Virus record (IMG/VR): IMGVR_UViG_3300042450_002433
Location: 1-64,000 of that record
DNA from: a virus
DNA length: 64,000 nt
Reading direction: 5' to 3' (one strand)
The notes beneath the pieces are model-generated. The model saw only the letters and a list, made by a program, of their open reading frames with translations, had not been told where the DNA came from and searched no databases. Position numbers and translations under genes: made by a program. This document shows positions 7,678 through 16,360 of the stretch, piece by piece. How positions within the stretch are numbered: the stretch's first letter is position 1; every line of letters begins with the position of its first letter.

Positions 7678-9047
7678 AAACCTTCACAGAACTTATGGGA
7701 GAGATCCTACTCGAACGAGAACTCGACCGCCCAATGCGTGAGGCGGCGGGTCGTTCTTTTGATAAGTTCAAAAAGAACATCATGAGTGTTCTTCGTAAAT
7801 CGGTGAATGACTGTGCGAAAAATTTTCACAATACAGTTGATTTTAGACCATGGGGTGGAATAGGACGAGCATCAGCCACATCGTATCTGGTCAGTAGCAT
7901 ACAGAACAATCAACCATCATCTTATAAACTACGCCTGTACTTTGCGGATAAGTATGCAATCCTTACTTACTCTGTAGTGGACGAATCGCAGATTGTTCTT
8001 CCTTCGAATATTTCGATGAGTGCCTATAAACAAAATGTGCACAAGAGTAATATGCCATTATTGCTTAAGATTGAGTTGCTTGGTTCCTTTGGTGATTTTA
8101 AGGGATCGTATTTTTCAGGAAAGACATCTCAGGGAAACCCACTTGTTCAACTCGCGGGTATGAGTTCACTTCGACATGATGGAGGACATCCCTTTGAGGA
8201 AGCACTCATCGAATTCATCGATGGCAAGAAGGCAGGAAAATCAGCACAGGCACTCGTCCGTCCACTAAACAAGTGGCTTGATAAATTTGAGACAGAACTA
8301 TCTCATCTTCGTGATACCTATGTGCATGAGTTCATCCATCTGTTCGATGACTTTCGATATAAGTCAAAGACTAGTCATCCTGGAAACATCATGCGCGGAA
8401 TTAAATCTTCTCATGATAAGACAGACCTTTACAAGAAGGACTATTACATTAGTGATGCAGAGTGGAATGCATTCTTCCAAGGTGCTGCATCCTCAGTTGA
8501 GAATGCCATTGCTTCTTTCCTGATTGCAGCAACGAATGAACAGGCTGCGATAAAGGCATATAGATTCAACAAGAACTTTAACACGATGACTAATGGAGCG
8601 AAGTGCAAGGAAGTGGGCGACATCGTAATTCAAGATCTTTGGCGCAAGTTTGATGACAACCTTACAGAGCCATGGATATGGGAACACCTAAAGAATATGG
8701 GTATCGACAAACTTGGGCAAGGCAACATCCCTACCTTCTGCATGGCATTCGTATCATGGAAAGCATATAGCACAAGCAAATACTTCCTTGAAGATCCTGC
8801 GAAGAGGAAGAAGTTCTTGCTTCGCATCATGTCATTCACTCAAGACATTCGCAACATCATTGAGGAATACAGAGTTCGCATGAGTCAGGGAAAGATTCCT
8901 ACTGTTCAAGAGTTCAATCGCTCTAAGGCACAGTTTAGCCGCAAAGGGGATCCAACAAAAACGCATGACATATATTCACATCTCTATAGTGGACTGATGA
9001 TTGGCAAGAAGCCGTTTGATCCTACAGCAGTAGTAAAGGAATGGTAA
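7674..9047 (+). CDS. Putative capsid-targeted zinc metallopeptidase (HExxH)
   Basis: 457 residues. HEFIH at 218-222 within YVHEFIHLFDDF is a zinc-peptidase motif on a predicted helix; the third ligand is not obvious. MKTFTELMGEILLE has LLE at residues 12-14, in line with head targeting and cleavage. About 200 residues of alpha/beta sequence precede the motif and a long helical region follows. It overlaps the previous gene by 4 nt. Injected proteases are not part of the T4 scheme, so a host-directed or head-internal protease are both open. Not related to the HExxH protein at 1-746 beyond the motif. Confidence 0.8.
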   Translation: MKTFTELMGEILLERELDRPMREAAGRSFDKFKKNIMSVLRKSVNDCAKNFHNTVDFRPWGGIGRASATSYLVSSIQNNQPSSYKLRLYFADKYAILTYSVVDESQIVLPSNISMSAYKQNVHKSNMPLLLKIELLGSFGDFKGSYFSGKTSQGNPLVQLAGMSSLRHDGGHPFEEALIEFIDGKKAGKSAQALVRPLNKWLDKFETELSHLRDTYVHEFIHLFDDFRYKSKTSHPGNIMRGIKSSHDKTDLYKKDYYISDAEWNAFFQGAASSVENAIASFLIAATNEQAAIKAYRFNKNFNTMTNGAKCKEVGDIVIQDLWRKFDDNLTEPWIWEHLKNMGIDKLGQGNIPTFCMAFVSWKAYSTSKYFLEDPAKRKKFLLRIMSFTQDIRNIIEEYRVRMSQGKIPTVQEFNRSKAQFSRKGDPTKTHDIYSHLYSGLMIGKKPFDPTAVVKEW

Positions 9048-9049
9048 AG

Positions 9050-9535
9050 ATGAAATCATTCCGTCAACATCTTCACGAAATATTCAACTCCACTCCTATC
9101 CCATTAACAATGGTGAAGACACCGCTACACATGAACAGCGGTGGTGTAGTGTGGTACGGAAACTGGTCGGTGAATGGAAAGCCTCATTTGTTTGAAGCAT
9201 ATGGTCGCCCTATCAGATCCGATGATGAGGTTACGGGTTGGGTGTTTGGATTTACTGTTGATGACGAGGCTTCTGCACCACCTAATCAGGAAGCAGCGAT
9301 GAAATCTGAAACAGGACGAATATTCGCAACAGCCCTTGAGGCTCTTCGGCAACTTGTCAAAGAATATAGTCCAAAGATGATTCGTTTTACGGCAGCAAAA
9401 GAAAGAAAGAAAAATGATTCCCGTGTTCGCCTGTATAATTCTATGGTAAAGCGATTTGCAGGACAGCACGGATATAGATTAAAGGATCAGTCGGAGGATC
9501 AATTCGTCCAACTATATGTACTGGTAAAGCAATGA
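9050..9535 (+). CDS. Putative capsid-targeted protein, paralogous family A (member 2)
   Basis: 161 residues. The start at 9050 is preferred over an ATG at 9041 because AAAGGA lies 9 nt upstream and it gives MKSFRQHLHEIF with LHE at residues 8-10. The C-terminal half matches the 5723 product in order: IFATALEALRQL, IRFTAAK, SRVRLYNSMVKRFAGQHGY. The N-terminal half is a different beta-rich segment. Function unknown. Confidence 0.8.
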   Translation: MKSFRQHLHEIFNSTPIPLTMVKTPLHMNSGGVVWYGNWSVNGKPHLFEAYGRPIRSDDEVTGWVFGFTVDDEASAPPNQEAAMKSETGRIFATALEALRQLVKEYSPKMIRFTAAKERKKNDSRVRLYNSMVKRFAGQHGYRLKDQSEDQFVQLYVLVKQ

Positions 9536-9813
9536 AATCATTCAAAGAATATCTCGAAGAAAAGCGTGACTGCAAAGCAGAATACTTAAAGATGTATGGC
9601 GGCAGTAATCCTACAGCCAAACAGAAACTCGCAAGAAAGAAGAAGACATCGCGCAAGCGTATTCTTCGTGAACTTGGGCGCGAAGGCAAAAGCAATGATG
9701 GCAAGGAGATAGACCACAAAGATGGTAATGCCTTGAACAATCATCCAAGTAATATTCGAGTCATTAGTCGAGCAGAGAACCGCTCTCGAAACAACAATAA
9801 GTGGCGTAAGTGA
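9532..9813 (+). CDS. HNH endonuclease with capsid-targeting-type N-terminus
   Basis: 93 residues. The C-terminal half has an HNH pattern: EIDHKDGNALNNHPSNIRV with the DH pair, then N residues about 8-12 positions later, and a final R-rich tail. The middle is strongly basic, suited to DNA binding. MKSFKEYLEEKRD has LEE at residues 8-10. A free-standing HNH enzyme in a T4-like genome is usually a homing endonuclease, but the targeting peptide suggests that this one may travel in the head. It overlaps the previous stop by 4 nt and ends the 2764-9813 run. Confidence 0.8.
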   Translation: MKSFKEYLEEKRDCKAEYLKMYGGSNPTAKQKLARKKKTSRKRILRELGREGKSNDGKEIDHKDGNALNNHPSNIRVISRAENRSRNNNKWRK

Positions 9814-9927
9814 TTGCAATCGCCATGTGATTGGTTGTGGATTTTTGGATTTATACTATTTAATACATAGATGTAACAAATAATATAATGGGAATTTTCA
9901 AACAACCTCAACAAGGAGAATCCTCAC

Positions 9928-11514
9928 ATGGCAATACTACATTGGCAAGGCGCAATATCAGGAACGGGTCATACATCAGTCGCAGCATACGATTTTAATA
10001 TTGCATCAAACTGGAAAGTGCAGAGATATGGTCAGCCTGTAAGTACTTGGTCTACATCCCTAACAGCACCAGGAGCAAATGATTTTATCAGTATTGGTGA
10101 ATCTGTTATTGCAAGAACTCCTCTTCTTTTCGGAGGATATACAGGAACTATGGCATCGGGTAGATGGGATTCAAACGGCATTCCTGGTACTACAGGAACG
10201 ACTTTCACATCTTCGCTAGGTTTTGCAAATATACAACTTAAGCCCGCAGTCTATCCATTCCCATATCTTGGTGGTGGAGTAACAGGAGACATTTACAATT
10301 ACCTTTTCTCTGAGAAGGTAAAAAATGGTGCAGGACTAACAAATGAGGCTGCAATGGGCAGTGCTCTTGATATTGCCCGATCACAAGCAGGTCTTAAACT
10401 TAAAGTTTCATCAACTGTAAACATTATTCATACAGGACGAATTGATCCTACAATTGCTTCGGGAGGAACAGCCTCCGATGGATATCCTAACTATTCAGTT
10501 GTTAATATTAACTTTGTTCAATCAAGAGTGCAGCAAACAGGAGTTACGGCTGGTGTTTGCTATACTCATTTATACATGGCTGAGGCTGCAACAGGAGCCA
10601 ATAATGATGGTCTTGGAAATGTAATTATTAATGATGGAAGTTTTAATTCAATGATGAACGCTAGAACAGGTAACCCTTCTGGTACTTCTACAGGAAAAGC
10701 CTCTTCAGTTACATTGAATAATACTGTGGTTAAATCTATTGTTACTCCTAATTGTGATTTTAATGTTGCTGCGAATAGTACAGTTGGAACTCTTACTGTA
10801 GTTGAAGGGTATCTACCGTACTATGCAAAAAGCAAGAAAGACCTAGCAGTTGACAATCGTGAGATTACTTTCTTGGGAAAAGCCAATACAAATCTTGCCA
10901 ATTCCTCATTAGGTTTTATTAATACTGCATCCTCATCTGCTACGGGTTCATTTGTATCGGGAATCTATTTGAATAAGCAATATGCAGGTCTCAATACTGG
11001 TAATTTTGATTATATTCCAACTCTTGTTGTTGGATCTCCTGATGGGGCTACGGCTACTTCTACACCTGTAACAATCGAAAACATTCAGATTCTTGCAGCA
11101 GGAGCATCGGGTGCCCCTTCGAATCTTGATACTCTTCGTAGATGGAATGTATTGTTTAATGGCAATGCTACCGTTACTACTGTTGCCAATGATGGTGGAA
11201 TTGTATCGGCATATGAAGATATCAGGAACGATGCTACAGTGACAGTTGGAGAATTGCAGATGAGAAACAATGCTCTATTGGATCTCACACAAGCACCCAA
11301 CTTCAATGGTTGGTATTTTGGTACTTCTACAGGTAACTCTATTATCGGGGGAATTAATTTCCTTGATGACACAAGTATTGTTCTTGGTTCTGCGGGAGTT
11401 CGTCTGTATAACACCAAGGTTATTGCAGGATATGACTTCCGTGCTGCGACTGATGTTCCTACAACTTCTAAGTTTGCTGTGTTCGCATCAGATGCGATTA
11501 GTGGTAAGAAGTAA
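9928..11514 (+). CDS. Virion-type structural protein (beta-rich, fibre or decoration)
   Basis: 528 residues, rich in G, S, T, A and N with few charged residues and no Cys-rich or catalytic motif: the composition of phage fibre, spike or decoration proteins. Long stretches alternate short beta strands and turns (VTPNCDFNVAANSTVGT), suggesting a beta-helix or beta-prism. The start has a strong AAGGAG Shine-Dalgarno. A terminator follows directly, so it may be a single-gene unit expressed late. A weak promoter (TTGGTT 9831, TATACT 9852, spacer 15) precedes it. Confidence 0.75.
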   Translation: MAILHWQGAISGTGHTSVAAYDFNIASNWKVQRYGQPVSTWSTSLTAPGANDFISIGESVIARTPLLFGGYTGTMASGRWDSNGIPGTTGTTFTSSLGFANIQLKPAVYPFPYLGGGVTGDIYNYLFSEKVKNGAGLTNEAAMGSALDIARSQAGLKLKVSSTVNIIHTGRIDPTIASGGTASDGYPNYSVVNINFVQSRVQQTGVTAGVCYTHLYMAEAATGANNDGLGNVIINDGSFNSMMNARTGNPSGTSTGKASSVTLNNTVVKSIVTPNCDFNVAANSTVGTLTVVEGYLPYYAKSKKDLAVDNREITFLGKANTNLANSSLGFINTASSSATGSFVSGIYLNKQYAGLNTGNFDYIPTLVVGSPDGATATSTPVTIENIQILAAGASGAPSNLDTLRRWNVLFNGNATVTTVANDGGIVSAYEDIRNDATVTVGELQMRNNALLDLTQAPNFNGWYFGTSTGNSIIGGINFLDDTSIVLGSAGVRLYNTKVIAGYDFRAATDVPTTSKFAVFASDAISGKK

Positions 11515-11544
11515 GTTTCAGTATTACAGTTACACATTCACACA

Positions 11545-11578
11545 AAGGACGGCATCGAAAGGTGCCGTCCTTTCTTTT
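11545..11578 (+). terminator. Rho-independent terminator
   Basis: AAGGACGGCA pairs perfectly with TGCCGTCCTT around an 8 nt loop, followed by TCTTTT. Confidence 0.9.
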
Positions 11579-11623
11579 ACTACCTTTAAGAAGTAAACAT
11601 CAAAACCTCACAGATGTACTTGG

Positions 11624-11631
11624 CATAAATA
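11624..11631 (+). promoter_or_regulatory. Late-type promoter octamer
   Basis: CATAAATA lies 19 nt upstream of the SNase-like gene, after a terminator and before an AAGGA ribosome binding site. Confidence 0.5.
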
Positions 11632-11650
11632 CGAAGACCAAGGAATCCCC

Positions 11651-12040
11651 ATGTACGAGTACACCATAACTAAAGTTGAGAAGGTTGTTGATGGAGATAC
11701 ACTCGATGTTCTCTTTGATGTCGGCTTTAGTATGTTTCGAAAAGAACGAATTCGGTTGTTGGGAATTGACACCCCCGAAACTCATACCACCAACCTCGAA
11801 GAGAAGAAGATGGGAATGGCAGCAAAGGCATATGCCGAAGCATGGCTCATCAATCAAAAGACTCTTCGAGCAAAGACTACCAAGGATGACAAGTATGGTC
11901 GGATTCTTGCAGAGGTATATGGCGACAATTCTGAATGCCTGAACGAGAAGATGGTGGTTGCAGGTTATGCATGGAAATATGATGGCGGTACAAAGACCAA
12001 GGATTTGTCTGTTCTCATAGAACAGCAAAAGGCACAGTAA
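11651..12040 (+). CDS. Staphylococcal-nuclease-like (SNase) thermonuclease
   Basis: 129 residues, a complete SNase fold without a signal peptide. Conserved pieces appear in order: VVDGDTLDV, RIRLLGIDTPET (active-site Arg and Asp), then DKYGRILAEVY (second active-site Arg) and VVAGYAWKY. The family cleaves DNA and RNA with calcium. In phages it may recycle host nucleic acid or act in the particle. There is no capsid-targeting peptide. The next gene begins 3 nt after its stop. Confidence 0.9.
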   Translation: MYEYTITKVEKVVDGDTLDVLFDVGFSMFRKERIRLLGIDTPETHTTNLEEKKMGMAAKAYAEAWLINQKTLRAKTTKDDKYGRILAEVYGDNSECLNEKMVVAGYAWKYDGGTKTKDLSVLIEQQKAQ

Positions 12041-12042
12041 AT

Positions 12043-12804
12043 ATGAAATCTTTCAGTTCACATATCACCGAACTCTTTGATACCTCACACCCGTGGAGCG
12101 CAATGCAGACGGGCGGTGATCATGAGATCTATCGATTTGCTTTCGCAAAGATGCGAGGTGGAAAGATGATTCCATGTCCCATTGGTTCTGGTGGTCTTGA
12201 CATCGAAAAGTTTTATAGGGAAAACGGATTAGAGATCACAGGAAGAGATTCCAACAACATACCGCTTGTGAACGGAAAGCCAACACCTCTTCATGGAGTG
12301 GTATACGAAGTCGGACTTCATAGTCTTGCACACAACCCTACCCTCTATACCGACATGATGGAAAAATCAAACCTTGAGAAACCCGATATGTCGAAGGTGT
12401 GGGAACTGTACTTTCAACGAATGGATTCATTTGTAAAATGGAGTACGAATGCGCTTCCACATCGTTCGGGTTCACGATGGTATTGGTCTTATGACAATAC
12501 CGTAGGTGGTGGCGATGAAGATCTGAACATCATGAGCGGAGGAGAAGCAGCAAAGGTGTTTGGTACAGTTCTTGATATCACCAAGGCATTCGCGGCGAAA
12601 CACAATCCCAAGGGCATTCTTATCGGAACCAAAAGTACGGCAAAAGATGTACGGGGTCGGATATATTCGGGCATGGCAACTCGAAATGCAGGACAAGTCA
12701 TTCAAATTCCATACCCTCCACGCGATGGAATGAAGCAAGGAAACATGATTTGGTTCGACAAAATAAAGCAATTCAATCCGCTTGCAAATCAAGCAAAGGT
12801 GTGA
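12043..12804 (+). CDS. Putative capsid-targeted protein, paralogous family A (member 3, extended)
   Basis: 253 residues. MKSFSSHITELFD has ITE at residues 8-10. The C-terminal 90 residues follow the family A pattern (KVFGTVLDITKAF, ILIGTKS, VRGRIYSGMATRNAGQ), here preceded by an extra 150-residue region with several Trp and His. The GGGDEDLNI segment just before the shared domain is also seen in relatives in other marine phages as far as I can recall. Function unknown. Confidence 0.8.
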   Translation: MKSFSSHITELFDTSHPWSAMQTGGDHEIYRFAFAKMRGGKMIPCPIGSGGLDIEKFYRENGLEITGRDSNNIPLVNGKPTPLHGVVYEVGLHSLAHNPTLYTDMMEKSNLEKPDMSKVWELYFQRMDSFVKWSTNALPHRSGSRWYWSYDNTVGGGDEDLNIMSGGEAAKVFGTVLDITKAFAAKHNPKGILIGTKSTAKDVRGRIYSGMATRNAGQVIQIPYPPRDGMKQGNMIWFDKIKQFNPLANQAKV

Positions 12805-12810
12805 TATAGT
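12782..12810 (+). promoter_or_regulatory. Sigma70-type promoter abutting a start codon
   Basis: TTGCAA at 12782-12787, 17 nt spacer, TATAGT at 12805-12810. The ATG at 12818 begins 7 nt after the -10 box, so the predicted transcript is leaderless. Confidence 0.7.
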
Positions 12811-12817
12811 ATCCCAC

Positions 12818-13306
12818 ATGCAAAACTTCTCGACCCATGCCATCCTTGCCGCTCTTTCTTATCATCCCGTATACAAGAAAAAGTTGTCCTACAAGTATGT
12901 CGATCTAAAAACGACAGACATCAAGAAGATGCCTCCCATTTCCTATGGAGTGAATGTGGAAAATGGAATGGCAGTAGTCACCGTTCTTCCCGATGGCAAG
13001 GAGACATCCAATACCGCCGAGTATGGCGATATTATCGTCTGTGGTGTGTCCCGAGAGAAGTATGTGATCAAGGCGGCGAAGTTTTCGAAGTTGTATATGG
13101 GCCCAATCGGCAGAACTGTGATTCCTGAACAGACCCCTCGCATGGTGGCTCGTTATACCAAACCCCAAACAATTACATTCGAAGCCCCATGGGGTGAACA
13201 GATGGTCTGCAAGGCAGGAGACTATGTCGTTCGTGAGGCAGATGGCAACGGGTACTACCGAATCGCCAAGGCAGAGTTTGAAAAGACTTACGAGCGTATT
13301 CCCTAA
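12818..13306 (+). CDS. Phage protein of unknown function (leaderless mRNA predicted)
   Basis: 162 residues. Starts MQNFSTHAILAALSYH; there is no (L/I)xE site near the start. The chain is beta-rich with a C-terminal segment PWGEQMVCKAGDYVVREADGNGYYRI that resembles small SH3-like or cupin-like barrels of phage proteins of unknown role. The in-frame upstream ATG at 12782 lies inside the promoter and was rejected. No Shine-Dalgarno. Confidence 0.8.
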   Translation: MQNFSTHAILAALSYHPVYKKKLSYKYVDLKTTDIKKMPPISYGVNVENGMAVVTVLPDGKETSNTAEYGDIIVCGVSREKYVIKAAKFSKLYMGPIGRTVIPEQTPRMVARYTKPQTITFEAPWGEQMVCKAGDYVVREADGNGYYRIAKAEFEKTYERIP

Positions 13307-13309
13307 ATA
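13302..13309 (+). promoter_or_regulatory. Late-type promoter octamer
   Basis: CCTAAATA, whose TAA is the stop of the preceding gene; 20 nt upstream of the next start, which has a TAGGAG ribosome binding site. Confidence 0.5.
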
Positions 13310-13329
13310 CATGGTAGGAGTATTACCAT

Positions 13330-13626
13330 ATGGGCAAATCGTTCGATCCTAATAATCCATTTGAAGACAATTTCTCGTTCGAGGTGGTAGACTCACCCGA
13401 GGAGAATGTTCGTGCTGCTGTCGGCAAGATGGAAACTCAGAAGGAAGTTGCCATACGGGTATATGGTGAAAAGATGAAAGAGGTGGAGGGCATGATCTTG
13501 CCACTCCTAAATAATCTTCTGAAGAACCCCGACAAAGAATATATCAAATGGGGAAATCGTACCGAAGCAATCAACAAGCAGATTGCTAAAATCACTTCAG
13601 TGACACGAACTCAACTCGAACTATAA
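13330..13626 (+). CDS. Small conserved phage protein of unknown function
   Basis: 98 residues, acidic N-terminus (DPNNPFEDNFSFEVV) followed by a single long amphipathic helix from about residue 28 to 90. Similar small helical proteins starting with NPFED occur in marine T4-like phages, without a known role. TAGGAG ribosome binding site. Confidence 0.75.
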   Translation: MGKSFDPNNPFEDNFSFEVVDSPEENVRAAVGKMETQKEVAIRVYGEKMKEVEGMILPLLNNLLKNPDKEYIKWGNRTEAINKQIAKITSVTRTQLEL

Positions 13627-13638
13627 TTAGGAATTATC

Positions 13639-13866
13639 ATGAATCAAAAGAAAACTGTGTCAAGTAAGAATAATACCGACAACACCTTCAAGTGGGCGAC
13701 TCTTGTCCTTGCGGGATTGTCTCTTGTATTTTCCTTTACTGCTATTCGTAAAGTAAACCGAATGAAGGATACTGTATGTGTGGTAGTCGAATGTCCACAA
13801 CCAACGAGTGCTGCTCCCGATGCACCAATTGTTGACGGTGTTCCTACTATGCTTGTAGCCCCATAA
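13639..13866 (+). CDS. Small single-pass membrane protein
   Basis: 75 residues. A hydrophilic start is followed by one hydrophobic helix at about 20-36 (WATLVLAGLSLVFSFTAI), a positive patch (RKVNRMK) and a short segment with two Cys and a Pro/Ala-rich tail. The length and topology fit small phage inner-membrane proteins. Function unknown. TTAGGAATT upstream is a weak ribosome binding site. Confidence 0.7.
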   Translation: MNQKKTVSSKNNTDNTFKWATLVLAGLSLVFSFTAIRKVNRMKDTVCVVVECPQPTSAAPDAPIVDGVPTMLVAP

Positions 13867-13876
13867 GAATCATCAG

Positions 13877-15337
13877 ATGAAATCTCTAACCTCATATATC
13901 AAATCATATACTGAAGAGATGGAAGTATGGGGTATTCCATTGATGGAAAAGAGTGACGGCACAGGCAAGCAGAGACATACTCTTACTGCATCGGGATGGA
14001 ACAAATCCTTTGTCGATGGATCATCCAATATATGGACACCCGTTGGCCCTCCTGAAGTTGTGTCGGCAGATGTAGCACCACCACCAAATGCTACGATCCT
14101 GAATTCGAAAAATAAGAGCAAGGTGTTTCTCATGAACCTGACTCTTCAAACAGATTCGGGCAATCGGATTGTTGTGTCCAAGTATCTGTCATCCGATGAG
14201 GGTGGTATCTCAAATACCGAATTCAAAATTAAAGTCGGGTTGAAGCGAACACGAGAGTCCTTCAAGATTAGCACCAAGCAACTGCTTGCGGGTGCACCAA
14301 CAATGGACATGGACATCGGTAGAGTCGGCGCACCCCAAGTAGAAAAGTTTTATGCATTCAGTGATGCGAATGTGTTGATTGATTTGGTTGTTAAAAATCT
14401 TGAGACACATCTTCAATCAAATACAAATCTTGTATCGGCAGTCGAGTCGTTTCTTAGTCGCGGATGCGATCATATGAATTGGCCCTCGGACACTCCCGAA
14501 TCTCTCAAGGTAGCAATAACACAGGTTCTATCCGAACTCATTGTTGGTGTGTGTCTTCTGAAGAATACCGCCTTCGTCCTATCAAGTAAAATTCCATTCA
14601 CAAGTTCGGTTGAATCGTTCTATCTTCCTGTAAAGGATTTTCTTTCGACCATTGACTTTGTGCTGAAGTTGCGCGATGGGAATATTGTTAAGTTCTCTTC
14701 GAAGGTCAAGGAGGGTGCTGCCGCAGCATTCGGCCCGCGACTCATATGGGCTGCTGTTACTTCGGCTCCAAATTCCCCCATTCACAGAGCAGCGAATCGA
14801 TTGTTGAAGGGAACAGAAATTGGTAAGTTCACCGACATTCTTAGATCACGAGAAAACAAATTGAAACAGGCTGCATATGAGTATGCCTTTTCCCTAATTG
14901 GAATGGGCAATGTGGATTCATGGGTAAAGAGTACCGCAAGTGCTAAATGTAATATTACAGGTATTTCTCAGAAAGAGCGAGAGGAACTGATTCAAAAAGT
15001 TTCTTCATATGCTGCAACTAAAAATCTAATGTCGAAGTCATACTTTAAAGCATTGCGAGATGGAGATGTTTGTGCTCTCTCGATTGTCGTTCGATATATC
15101 ATTGCCGATGCACTCAATAGCGATGCCAAAAGTCAAAAACCAATGTTGATGATTCTTAGAATGTATGAGTATTTCCAACTCCACATGGACAAGACGGCAT
15201 TCATGCGAACAGGATCCGTGAAGTTCTTCCTCAAGGGTCTGCGATCACACATCAGTAAAATTACGATTGACCCAGGTAAGGGTTCACTTGGGGACACATC
15301 AGGCTCGTATGGATTCCTCAACTTCAGACTTGAGTGA
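13877..15337 (+). CDS. Phage protein of unknown function, possible capsid-targeted
   Basis: 486 residues. MKSLTSYIKSYTEEMEV resembles the capsid-targeting start, but the nearest Glu site is YTE, not LxE or IxE. The sequence is mixed alpha/beta without recognised motifs: an N-terminal segment ending in a Pro-rich linker (about 60-75), a beta-rich part to about 150, and a long helical C-terminal part. It may belong to the same packaged class, but this is uncertain. Confidence 0.75.
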   Translation: MKSLTSYIKSYTEEMEVWGIPLMEKSDGTGKQRHTLTASGWNKSFVDGSSNIWTPVGPPEVVSADVAPPPNATILNSKNKSKVFLMNLTLQTDSGNRIVVSKYLSSDEGGISNTEFKIKVGLKRTRESFKISTKQLLAGAPTMDMDIGRVGAPQVEKFYAFSDANVLIDLVVKNLETHLQSNTNLVSAVESFLSRGCDHMNWPSDTPESLKVAITQVLSELIVGVCLLKNTAFVLSSKIPFTSSVESFYLPVKDFLSTIDFVLKLRDGNIVKFSSKVKEGAAAAFGPRLIWAAVTSAPNSPIHRAANRLLKGTEIGKFTDILRSRENKLKQAAYEYAFSLIGMGNVDSWVKSTASAKCNITGISQKEREELIQKVSSYAATKNLMSKSYFKALRDGDVCALSIVVRYIIADALNSDAKSQKPMLMILRMYEYFQLHMDKTAFMRTGSVKFFLKGLRSHISKITIDPGKGSLGDTSGSYGFLNFRLE

Positions 15338-15380
15338 TATGCCTGTTATTATCGGACTATAGAAAAATTGAACAGTGGGC

Positions 15381-15409
15381 TTGACAGGGTATTGCATTTG
15401 TGCTATACT
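15381..15409 (+). promoter_or_regulatory. Sigma70-type promoter
   Basis: TTGACA at 15381-15386, 17 nt spacer, TATACT at 15404-15409: a consensus-grade host promoter 34 nt upstream of the 15444 membrane-protein gene. Confidence 0.85.
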
Positions 15410-15443
15410 CTGTTTTATCAAAGTGAGAAACCGAACAGAACAC

Positions 15444-15653
15444 ATGACACCCGTCACAACCATCCTCAAGGGTCTTCTTCTTCTCTCACTCCTTATGAGC
15501 GGAGTGGTAATGCTCAACTCGGGGTCAGCGAACCTTTGCAGTGGATTCTTTGGATGGATCTTTTTGAGTGCCCTTGTATGGTTGGTTCTTGCTGTTGTGC
15601 TTTCCCCGATTCTTATTATTGTTGGTTTCGTTGGAAAGATGCTTGGGCTGTAA
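15444..15653 (+). CDS. Small two-helix membrane protein
   Basis: 69 residues with two hydrophobic helices (about 8-25 and 36-62) and few charges. The start at 15444 was chosen because it lies downstream of the promoter; the longer frame from 15375 would begin before it. Candidate roles are a holin, a lysis inhibitor or a superinfection-exclusion protein, but nothing in the sequence decides between them. Its strong own promoter suggests early expression. Confidence 0.65.
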   Translation: MTPVTTILKGLLLLSLLMSGVVMLNSGSANLCSGFFGWIFLSALVWLVLAVVLSPILIIVGFVGKMLGL

Positions 15654-15682
15654 AAAATCTTACAAACAATTGCGATTGGGTC

Positions 15683-15710
15683 TTGACAAACCCAAAACTT
15701 AGTGTATACT
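15683..15710 (+). promoter_or_regulatory. Sigma70-type promoter
   Basis: TTGACA at 15683-15688, 16 nt spacer, TATACT at 15705-15710, upstream of the 15746 gene. Confidence 0.85.
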
Positions 15711-15745
15711 TTAGAGATAACCTTAACACACAGGAGTCAGATCGA

Positions 15746-15997
15746 ATGCCTCGTCCACGAAAGAATATCGTCCTAAACTTTGACGCAATCTCAACCGCAC
15801 TGAACAGCGGAGACACCATCAAGTTGAAGGTTCTTGCTGCGGAGTATGGAACATGTCCTCCCGTAATCAAGCGATGTCTGATTGAGTTTTACGGAGACAA
15901 GATTGATTTTGTTCCAGGTCGTAACGGTGGTGTTCGCAATCTGAACACCACACAGTCACAAACGAATTGTTCACCCTCATTGGCGGCGGTTGCTTGA
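15746..15997 (+). CDS. Small helix-turn-helix-like protein
   Basis: 83 residues. The region LKVLAAEYGTCPPVIKRCLIEFYG (split here at residue 27-50) has the spacing of a helix-turn-helix with a Gly in the turn, followed by a basic tail PGRNGGVRN. A DNA-binding or transcriptional role early in infection is plausible given the strong promoter. The start at 15746 has CAGGAG 9 nt upstream; the same frame extends to 15368 but passes through the promoters. Confidence 0.65.
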   Translation: MPRPRKNIVLNFDAISTALNSGDTIKLKVLAAEYGTCPPVIKRCLIEFYGDKIDFVPGRNGGVRNLNTTQSQTNCSPSLAAVA

Positions 15998-16015
15998 TTC
16001 AAGGAGTATTACATT

Positions 16016-16360
16016 ATGTCTCTGCGACCCCGCCAATTTAATTTCCTCGCTGCCTTTGAGGCAGAGCATGGTCAGCCCGACTATGTTTCTCGACCAACAC
16101 TCCTTGAGTTTGTTGAGAAGCATAAGGGAAACAAAGGTCAGTTCGGCTATATGCTGAGATGGCCTGCGTGGTTGACCTACAACCAACCCGATGACCGTCC
16201 ATACAAGTCTCTCCGAAGGGGGCAGTTCTTGATGACAAAGGCATGGGTAGAGTATAACGAATGGAAGAGCCAGAGCAATTCTGCGACTCAACATTCGACA
16301 CATACTTCTGCCACGGGCAGCGAGGAAGCAAGCCACACCCCTGACCTATCGGAGATGTAA
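16016..16360 (+). CDS. Small phage protein of unknown function
   Basis: 114 residues. The first 85 residues look folded, with aromatic-rich segments (FGYMLRWPAWLTYNQP, KAWVEYNEW). The last 30 are Ser/Thr/His-rich and disordered. It resembles the small winged-helix-like region of some phage regulators only vaguely. CAAGGAG ribosome binding site. It follows the helix-turn-helix-like gene by 18 nt and is probably co-transcribed. Confidence 0.65.
   Translation: MSLRPRQFNFLAAFEAEHGQPDYVSRPTLLEFVEKHKGNKGQFGYMLRWPAWLTYNQPDDRPYKSLRRGQFLMTKAWVEYNEWKSQSNSATQHSTHTSATGSEEASHTPDLSEM

Noticed and set aside
15368-15745. 5' extension of the helix-turn-helix-like frame
   Set aside because: The extension runs through two strong promoters and overlaps the small membrane-protein gene; the ATG at 15746 has its own CAGGAG.
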